The position numbers and the translations under genes were made by a program. From Trachythela sp. YZ-2020 (Eukaryota > Cnidaria > Anthozoa > Malacalcyonacea > Clavulariidae), in NCBI GenBank assembly GCA_016169945.1, contig JADLSH010000286.1:248001-312000 (forward strand): a stretch of DNA of 64,000 nt, in the 5' to 3' direction. How positions within the stretch are numbered: the first letter of the stretch is position 1; each line of letters starts with the position of its first letter. Below the pieces are notes generated by a model. The model saw nothing but the letters and a program-made list of their open reading frames with translations, searched no databases and was not told the origin of the DNA. Shown here piece after piece: positions 57,409 through 64,000 of the stretch.

Positions 57409-58796
57409 TGTTTACGGAATATATATGGCTCTCACACGAAAAATCTTACCTAAATATCGCTGAAATCGTAAGATTTTGCAAGTTTCTTCCTCGGTCTTCT
57501 CAGTTTGTTTACATCGTGAATACAAAAACCGGAAATGCACACGCGTTTACGTTTGCTCATTGGTCGACTAATTAGACGAGCGTTACTGGTGACCAATCAG
57601 AGTAAAGAAACTTGTAGCATAGCAACGTAATTTTCGGCAATCGTTTGAAGTTTAGTTGCCGCGATGTTGCGGGAAGGCGGCCTAAAAACTCTCGATTTTT
57701 CACCTAAAAATTCATTTTTCGGCTTGGCAACAACTCGAACCTTTTTCTCTACATCTATCTGAGTATTGTATCTTCGGTACGTTCAACGTGTTTTTAAACT
57801 GACTAAAAGTGAGAAATTTACTGCTTGTTTTCAAACTATATAAAAGAGAAGGATCTGAAGAAGAATGCCGGTCGACATTGCATGCCACCGACATCGGATA
57901 TTCAGTCAAAAAAATATACAAAACTACAAAAGTGAGTACTTATGTTTATTGCATAAAGGATGTTGACTTATAAACAGAATTATTGCATTTCTGTCTCAAT
58001 TCGACCCTCTTTCATCCGAAATATTTACTGTTTTGTCTTGGAACTTCGAGTTTATCCACCGGATAGAGGATTTAAACTACCTCCGGACCTCGGATAAATT
58101 CATCCTACGGATAGTGCTTTTTTATCCGCTGGATAACGCTATCCAAGCTTGGTACAACGCAATTTTTACTCTGGATAAAATTTATCGGCCGGATAGCGAC
58201 TTATCCGCCGGATAGCGACTTATCCACCTTTGATACAACCGGCCCCTGGAATATAGTAAATGGTATAATAGATGTTAGCCAAACACGTAAAAATTAAAGG
58301 AATTTTAAAGACTGCATTTTCAAATATGAATTGGCTCAAATAAAAACAAACTTGAAATCTAAATAGTCTTTTAAAAAAGATTAAGATAATATTATAATTA
58401 ACAATTATACCATGAGCTCGAGTCGTATATGGAGCTGATAGCCGACGAGAGCGAAATTGCGTGGAAATACTCGCCCTTCGGGCTCGTATTCCCACTGATC
58501 AATTTCTCGTTTCTCCCAAACTTCCACGCGTGTTTCTATAACTCGATGGAAACAAGGAAAATGTTTTCTATTTCTTAAATAATATTAATATACAGTGAGT
58601 AGCGAAAACAATATGGCTGCACAAAACTACAAGAGTTTTGCGAACCAGAAAACGGCGAAATATTCGCTTTGAAAGCGACAAAAACAGACAGAAAAGACGC
58701 CAAAAATCATTCACAGGGTAGGAAATACATTTCTATAAAACGCGGGAAAGTCAACGTCTGTCAGGCTTCAAGGTTTCAAAGAAAAAGAAAAAAGGC

Positions 58797-59272
58797 TTAT
58801 CGACCACTAGCAGCGCTCCAAAGAAGTCGACTAATGTCGAAATTAAAGTTGCCATTGCTGCCCAAACAGATGGGGTTGTAAAGGTTCGTCGCGGTAAGAC
58901 ACGTGTTATAACAGTAAGTTCATCTGCCACAAAACAAGAGATTACCCTGAAAGCAGTAGAAAAACACAGGAGTTTTGATCAGACTTTTGATGAAACTGTT
59001 GCTTGGGTTCTATTATACCCTGATTTCCGAGAAATCCAATGGATTCCAGAAACTAGGCAGCCCTTTATATTATCCAATTACAAACAGGCAATTGGTAAGG
59101 GCTATAAGCGACTTACATTTTATCTGATCCCATTGGACGATGTAATGGAAAATTCAGATGAAAGTGGTTACAAATCTTCAAAATTTAGCTCACTGCCCGA
59201 TATTCGTAAACATGCCCATAATCGGGTTCCTGCAAATAGCTCAAGCTGCTTCAACATCACATGCATTATCAG
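58797..59272 (+). pseudogene. Exon copy, plus arm of inverted duplication
   Basis: An open frame reads KKSTNVEIKVAIAAQTDGVV, KVRRGKTRVITVSSSATKQE, FDQTFDETVAWVLLYPDFRE, IQWIPETRQPFILSNYKQAI, GKGYKRLTFYLIPLDDVMEN and ends ...SSCFNITCII at AG/GTGAG, a good splice donor (59273). It has no own ATG and no promoter region like the minus copy; upstream is a Lys-rich stretch (FKVSKKKKKG) not shared with the other arm. I do not recognise the family with certainty. The layout (basic region, then a compact beta-rich unit before an intron) recalls N-terminal parts of large expanded gene families in cnidarians, some ending in HECT ligase domains, but nothing here proves it. It is probably a non-functional copy. 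Confidence 0.5.
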
Positions 59273-60720
59273 GTGAGATTATGCTTATTAACCCATTAAA
59301 GCGCAAGACTCTCCCCTTGACGAGTAAAATCGTCTGGCGTTGGACAGAGTAAAGGAATAAAGTAGGGCGCATTTGGGTGCATTGCTGCTTAGTGGGTTAA
59401 TATAGAGATATAATAAAGGGCACACAGTTGGGGGAAAGAGGGAAACCTCTCCGGTTTTCACCTTAAAATTGTATATGATCACATTGCAGAGCATACTGCC
59501 AATCTCAGTGACTGAAAATAATTAAAAAGAAAACCATCACAAAATGAATAGAGACTGAATATATTTAAATGAGGTTTACAAAAGAAAGACTTCCTTGAAA
59601 GAGATTGTACTTGAAAGATGGGTGGCCAATACACTAGTTTACTTACTGTACCTCCTGTGTTGGCAAATTCCTAGTACCACACTAACCCAGGAACGATACC
59701 TAAAGGCCACATGCCAAGAAGCACAACTATCAGCATGCTCAGCTATTTCTTGAATTGGAAATGTCTTTCCAGTCCTTGGGGCATTCCAGTCCTTTTGCTG
59801 AAAGGAATAATAAACAATTATTGGATAAGGCTGAGCATGATATCAAAAATAAATGCTAAATGTATAACAAGTATTGTTGTTTTTTAGTTACCGTATTCAG
59901 CCCCCGCCACATAAGCCCGCCCTCTCCAAAAAGTTCCCCCCTTTTGAGATGAAGAAATTTATTCAGCCCTCCTCTCTGCCCCTCCCCCCCCCCCATTCAT
60001 ATTCAGTCACTGAGATTGGCAGTATGCTCTGCAATGTGATCATATACAATTTTAAGGTGAAAACCGGAGAGGTTTCCCTCTTTCCCCCAACTGTGTGCCC
60101 TTTATTATATCTCTATATTAACCCACTAAGCAGCAATGTACCCAAATGCGCCCTACTTTATTCCTTTACTCTGTCCAACGCCAGACAATTTTACTCGTCA
60201 AGGGGAGAGTCTTGCGCTTTAATGGGTTAATAAGCATAATCTCACCTCATAATGCATGTGATGTTGAAGCAGCTTGAGCTATTTGCAGGAACCCGATTAT
60301 AGGCATGTTTACGAATATCAGGCAGTGAGCTCAATTTTGAAGATTCGTTACCACTTTCATCTGAATTTCCATTACATCGTCCAATGGAATCAGATAAAAT
60401 GTAAGTCGCTTATAGTCCTTACCAATTGCCTGTTTGTAATTGGATAATATGAAGGGCTGCCTAGTTCCTGGAATCCATTGGATTTCTCGGAAATCAGGGT
60501 ATAATAGAACCCAAGCAACAGTTTCATCAAAAGTCTGATCAAAACTTACGTTTTTTTCTACTGCTTTCTGGGTAATCTCTTGTTTTGTGGCAGATGAACT
60601 TACTGTTATAACACGTGTCTTACCGCGACGAACCTTTACAACCCCATCTGTTTGGGCAGCAATGGCAACTTTAATTTCGACATTAGTCGACTTCTTTGGA
60701 GCGCTGCTAGTGGTCGATAA
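58797..60720. repeat. 720-bp-arm inverted duplication
   Basis: 58797-59516 and 60002-60720 are inverse copies with only scattered differences, separated by a 485-bp spacer with partial MITE sequence (59819). The arms cover coding exon, donor site and about 240 bp of intron. Both break points are sharp. Confidence 0.9.
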
Positions 60721-60961
60721 AGTCAGTGATGGATAAAGTGCGCGTTCTTGGAGTCGAAATAGTCGACGGGCAGTCGCTGAACGAACTGGATTGAGCTTGA
60801 GGGGTTACTGGAGGCCTTTAATTATTGCTTTCACGACTCCATTCATTACCAGTCGCAGTAGAGTTAGACGTTGCTGATGTACTGCGAAGCAAACGCGAGA
60901 CCTCTTCGCGAACGGCCTCTCGTATTTCGTTTCTTACAAAGTTAGATTGGTCAGACGCCAT
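60246..60961 (-). CDS. 5' exon(s) of unrecognised gene, minus arm
   Basis: ATG at 60961 gives MASDQSNFVRNEIREAVREE and VSRLLRSTSATSNSTATG, an acidic/basic helix plus Ser/Thr linker. That frame stops near 60820. The rest of the arm (60720-60246) holds the same exon as 58797-59272 (ITQKAVEKNVSFDQTFDE, VAWVLLYPDFREIQWIPG) up to a donor AG/GTGAG at 60246. A one-base deletion near 60370 relative to the plus arm shifts its last third, and a TAA lies between the first part and the exon. Either an intron is hidden at about 60780-60850 or the copy is damaged. The product and localisation are unknown. Confidence 0.4.
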
Positions 60962-61024
60962 CTTTGATTTGAGAAAACCCCGCGAAATTATGTGAATATA
61001 ATTAGTATGCGCGCGCACGGTTTT

Positions 61025-61195
61025 AAGCTTTTGTTTGCAGCGCGTTCGATTCTATATTTTGTTTGCAGCGCGTTCTTTATTTCGTTTGCAGCACGTTCTA
61101 TATTTTGTTTGCAGCGCGTTGTATATTTTGTTTGCAGTGTGTTTTATATTTTATTTGCAGCGCTTTATTTATATGTTTGCAGCAAATCTCGTTCA
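61025..61195. repeat. Roughly 25-28-bp minisatellite
   Basis: Six to seven units of TTTGTTTGCAGCGCGTTCTA-like sequence, just upstream of the minus-strand ATG at 60961. The hydrophobic plus-strand frames over it are by-products of the repeat. Confidence 0.85.
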
Positions 61196-61504
61196 GTTTG
61201 TTACAAATTGCTATTGTTTGTGATATTCACTCTGTTGATAGTGGTGTCCCTTCTGGGCCACCGTAACTTTGCTATACAAAAATTTTACAAAATATCTCAA
61301 ACTTTTTATATCAGGCAATACTGTACTAAAACCGATTATTTCACTTTATTGGTCTTTAAGTTATGAAAAAAAACCATAAAAACATTTAAACTTTTCAATC
61401 CGAGTCGCGACAAGGTTTGTGGGTGAACGATTGAACGAACTGTAAAAATATTACAACAGAGAAGAGTATATTATTTCTGCAGTTAATGCCATAAGACTAT
61501 ATTA

Positions 61505-61618
61505 TAAAACAATTATACCATTCGCTCTCGTCGTATATGGCTGATAGCCGACTCAGTGCTACGCACCTCGTCGGCTATCAGCTCATATACGACTCGAGCT
61601 CATGGTATAATTGTTAAT
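61505..61618. repeat. Foldback hairpin
   Basis: ACAATTATACCAT and GTCGTATATGGCTGATAGCC are inverted around GTGCTACGCAC to GGCTATCAGCTCATATACGAC and ATGGTATAATTGT. It forms the right boundary of the 58.4-61.6 kb block. Confidence 0.85.
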
Positions 61619-61630
61619 TATATTAGATAA

Positions 61631-62730
61631 GGACATTCTTCAGCATATTACCTGGGAGCAGCCCCACCCAGTGCCTATAGGCTATATTGCCCTTCACGAT
61701 AAAATATTATGCCCCCCATCAGTGTGAAAGTCCCTTTACTTCAGAAGTCTCTTTAAGAAAAATATAGATTCTCATAAACAAATATTGGTTTTATATTTAA
61801 TAATAGAAATATTAAATTAAAATTGTGTCTGAAAATGCAGAAAATCAAGCTCAAGAGGTTCAAAGTAGGAAAATTTCTACAGAAAAACCCCCAGACTCCT
61901 CAACAAGTTAAGTCTTTTTCACTTCACCGCCTCCTAGTTAGGACCCTTGATATGGATTCCTTGGATACCTTAAAGCCCTGCTTCCCAATCCTTCTTCCCC
62001 TTCCCCCCACTGATAAATTCGTAAAAAGCCATGTATTAGATCATTAATATAATTCAAGAATTGCCAAGCCAATTTTCAGGTAGTTCAGTACTGCACATCT
62101 GATACTCTTCAGAACTACTCAGTGGGGGGGGGGGGTTGCAGCTCCCCCCCCAATAATTTGTGAAATAAATTTCAAATTGATTTCAGTTAACCGTTTCACT
62201 TACAATTATTTAACAGAAACACTTCGGTAACTCTTGGAAAACAGACTTAATAAGTCACTAGCCTAACTTCCAAAGACTTTTAGACAGTGGCGTATATCGA
62301 GCAGGGGGTGAACGGGGTGTTACAACCCAAATTTTTAGAACAATGTCGGTAAATTGACCTTCGTCAGTTAAAACGTAGAATTTTAAAATAACTTGATCGG
62401 TAAATTTTAAAATTTCAAACAATCACAGCCAGAGGGCCGTCGGCGGTAATTTGCTCATCAATTCAGCTTTACTATTGGTTTACAATGAACATAAGTTAAT
62501 ATTTACAAAAGCAAACACTTGACTCAGTTACAGTAGCGCAGTGTGGCATGTATGGTCTAAAATTGTTTTTAAAACGATTAGTCATATTTAATTTGGTGTT
62601 TTGTGAAAAGTAATAGACAAGTTTATGATTGCTATCAGAAGTAGTTTTACAAAACAGTAATTTTGTCCAGATTTGAAAGTCCAGATTACTGCAGGCATAT
62701 CGAGATGCCTAGTTTGCGGAAAATAACCTA
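61631..62730. other. Intergenic, 3' side of the ankyrin gene
   Basis: No other gene. A hAT-like terminus (CAGTGGCGTATATCGAGCAG) starts at 62286, but no matching right end was found. A G-run and C-run pair lies at 62125-62150. Confidence 0.5.
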
Positions 62731-62735
62731 TCAGA

Positions 62736-64000
62736 CTACAGGATGTTGCAAGTAGGATTTTCTTGGACATGTGCATGGTGTCTCATCAGGTTTTCAAGCA
62801 CGATTCTCCCCCTTTGCTTAGCTATATCAATAGCAGAAAAACCAGCGGAATTTTTCAGATAAGGGTCTGCTTTTTGATAAAGAAGGGTTTCAACAATATG
62901 TATTTCCCGAAGAAAACTGATGAGTGTAGGTTGCAAATTAATCTCTCTGGGTGCGATTGCATAATGAAGTGCGGTGCACCCAAAAAAGTCCTGTTGATTC
63001 ACTTCAGCTTCGTGCTCCAAGAAGAAAGATACCAAATGATCATTTTGTTTCTTACACGCATGCATTAGTCCAGTTATCCCAAAAAATCCTCGGTTGTTCA
63101 CGTTTGCTCCGTGTTTTAGAAATAGATCAATCACTTCCAAACAATGACCATACCGTTTTAATCCCAAGTGCCACGCGTACCTCAAGGATACAAAGATCTC
63201 TCCATCTCTCACAAGACGCTCGATTTCTGGAATAGGCTTTTGGATTATATGCAAGGTAAAGTCGTCGACCTGAGCTTCTTCAGGATAAAATGGCTGCTCT
63301 TTGAGGGATTCCAAACTGATAACGTTCTTTTCCCCTGACTTCAGTTTCCTGAAATATTCTTGAACATCTTCGTTCCAGCACAGGGACCGGTGAAAAGGCA
63401 GAGTATTCAAAGAGAACTGTGGAACACATGCGTCCATCGTTACTCCATGTTCTATACAAAACCCAACTATAACATTGAAGTACATAGATGCATGTTTAAA
63501 ACACATATGTGAAAAGAAGAGATGGGGTAATGAACCTTTTTTCAGGACTGAATGTAAAACTTTTTCCATTTTGTCGCCATGTGTTATGGTAAAAGTAAAA
63601 ATAACATCAGAACTGAAAACCCAGTGTGCGCTCTCAATGAACTTGGCAGTAATACTTCCGCTGTTTGCTTCAATAGCCATGTCAAGATGTTCAGCCTTTT
63701 CCTTTGAGCTCATTTTATTCAAGACATCTGTTTCGTTAAGTACTTTCATTGCCAAATACTCGGAACGAACAATTGCGGGGAAAATGTTGACATCCATGCG
63801 ATCGAAGGCAACATGAAAGAGGTCGATTGCTTCTATACTTAATTCAGATATCAGAACATTTACGCTTGAAATCCCGCTTCCTGGAAGATAACTGGAATGA
63901 AAGATATATCGAATAAAAAATGACTTGAGTTTTAGGAGAGCAATAGAATACGAACGTCTTGCCAAAGAATAAGCTAAATCAGGGTTAAAGCATATATCTT
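62736..64000 (-). CDS. Ankyrin-repeat protein, N-terminus beyond window
   Basis: The frame is open through the right edge (it begins DICFNPDLAYSLARRSYSIA), so the start lies outside. About 421 residues are visible. Residues counted from the 63965 end: 1-260 are helical without a motif I can name. About 265-380 contain three ankyrin-type units: LEVIDLFLKHGANVNNRGFF, GITGLMHACKKQNDHLVSFF / LEHEAEVNQQDFFGCTALHY, and IVETLLYQKADPYLKNSAGF / SAIDIAKQRG. The TALHYA, G-T-LMHA and L-HGA-VN signatures are diagnostic. It ends PTCNIL, stop. No transmembrane segment or other domain is visible, so a cytosolic interaction role is likely but the partner is unknown. No frameshift, and codon use looks ordinary. 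Confidence 0.9.
   Translation of the reverse strand, partial: DICFNPDLAYSLARRSYSIALLKLKSFFIRYIFHSSYLPGSGISSVNVLISELSIEAIDLFHVAFDRMDVNIFPAIVRSEYLAMKVLNETDVLNKMSSKEKAEHLDMAIEANSGSITAKFIESAHWVFSSDVIFTFTITHGDKMEKVLHSVLKKGSLPHLFFSHMCFKHASMYFNVIVGFCIEHGVTMDACVPQFSLNTLPFHRSLCWNEDVQEYFRKLKSGEKNVISLESLKEQPFYPEEAQVDDFTLHIIQKPIPEIERLVRDGEIFVSLRYAWHLGLKRYGHCLEVIDLFLKHGANVNNRGFFGITGLMHACKKQNDHLVSFFLEHEAEVNQQDFFGCTALHYAIAPREINLQPTLISFLREIHIVETLLYQKADPYLKNSAGFSAIDIAKQRGRIVLENLMRHHAHVQENPTCNIL

Larger units (their letters stand above)
53048..58250. mobile_element. 5.2-kb discontinuous palindromic element with nested insertions
   Basis: The outer ends (GGTTGTATCAAAGGTGGATA at 53054 and inverted at about 58240) open a palindrome. 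Matching arms are 54085-54680 with 56214-57765 and 55909-56043 with 56079-56213, centred at about 56061. Three insertions break the symmetry: a hAT (53659-54039), a TTAA element (54685-55905) in the left arm and an inverted-repeat element (56437-57408) in the right arm. Sequences at 53141-53650 and 57766-58050 do not match each other. No transposase frame. The terminal 200 bp are full of GGATAA/TTATCC motifs. Confidence 0.75.
58387..61630. repeat. Outer inverted pair around the exon duplication
   Basis: AACAATTATACCATGAGCTC, GAGTCGTATATGGAGCTGAT and AGCCGACGAG at 58398-58450 return inverted at 61562-61625. The whole 3.2-kb block, including the inverted exon copies, is therefore bracketed. The right copy is itself half of a small hairpin (61505-61618). 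Confidence 0.7.

Noticed and set aside
60992..61366. Hydrophobic multi-pass membrane protein (plus strand)
   Set aside because: The Phe/Cys/Leu pattern comes from the GTTTGCAGCGCG minisatellite in different frames.
62286..62740. hAT element starting at CAGTGGCGTATATCG
   Set aside because: Only the left end is visible. No inverse end or 8-bp duplication was found.

Overview
This window looks like a repeat-dense stretch of an early-branching metazoan genome, most probably a cnidarian. The reasons are the AT-rich base composition, split coding exons, a TTAGGG-type motif and a mixed transposon load. That load includes Penelope-like elements with GIY-YIG endonuclease and hammerhead ribozymes, several LINE lineages, Tc1/mariner, hAT, TTAA-target and Harbinger-like elements, a Crypton-derived DUF3504 gene and tRNA-derived SINEs. 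The phylum is an inference; no rRNA or mitochondrial marker is present. All family names come from motif reading, because no database search was possible.

Host-type genes are few. (1) A minus-strand exon at 4092-5939 encodes about 28-29 copies of a 20-residue Ser/Thr-rich repeat. Each copy carries an acidic Ser-Gly site, which suggests a mucin- or proteoglycan-like protein. (2) A small secreted protein with an IGFBP-type cysteine domain lies at 34883-35203, minus strand. (3) An ankyrin-repeat protein at 62736-64000, minus strand, runs off the right edge. (4) Exons of an unrecognised gene are present as an inverted duplication at 58.8-60.96 kb. Degraded gene relics include a PIF1-like helicase (41.3-42.0 kb), a RecQ-like helicase fragment (21.0-21.3 kb) and a Crypton-derived DUF3504 gene (32.6-33.4 kb).

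Layout: 0-4 kb is intergenic with a TA-flanked foldback. 4-6 kb is the repeat-coding exon. 6.1-10.05 kb is a TTAA-flanked element carrying a LINE whose palm region is deleted. 10.9-17.3 kb is a nest: a plus-strand LINE ORF1, and a minus-strand LINE (ORF1, endonuclease, RT piece) broken by three mariner-type insertions and a hAT element. 17.8-22.7 kb holds a 5'-truncated Penelope-like element with inverted terminal copies and hammerheads, a LINE 3' end, a second Penelope fragment and a third hammerhead. 22.9-27.7 kb is a composite inverted-repeat block with a hAT inside. 28-30 kb holds MITEs, twin hairpins, a LINE tail and a further hammerhead. 30-41 kb is mostly intergenic with the Crypton relic, the IGFBP gene and a TTAA element containing SINE and LINE pieces. 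42.6-43.6 kb is a hAT with a perfect 8-bp target duplication. 44-49 kb holds LINE fragments. 50.8-58.3 kb is a chain of foldbacks ending in a 5.2-kb nested palindrome. 58.4-61.6 kb is the inverted exon duplication, followed by the ankyrin gene.

There are no operons or pathway clusters. What connects the elements is nesting: target-site duplications (TA, TTAA, TTA and 8 bp) give a relative order of insertions for many of them.
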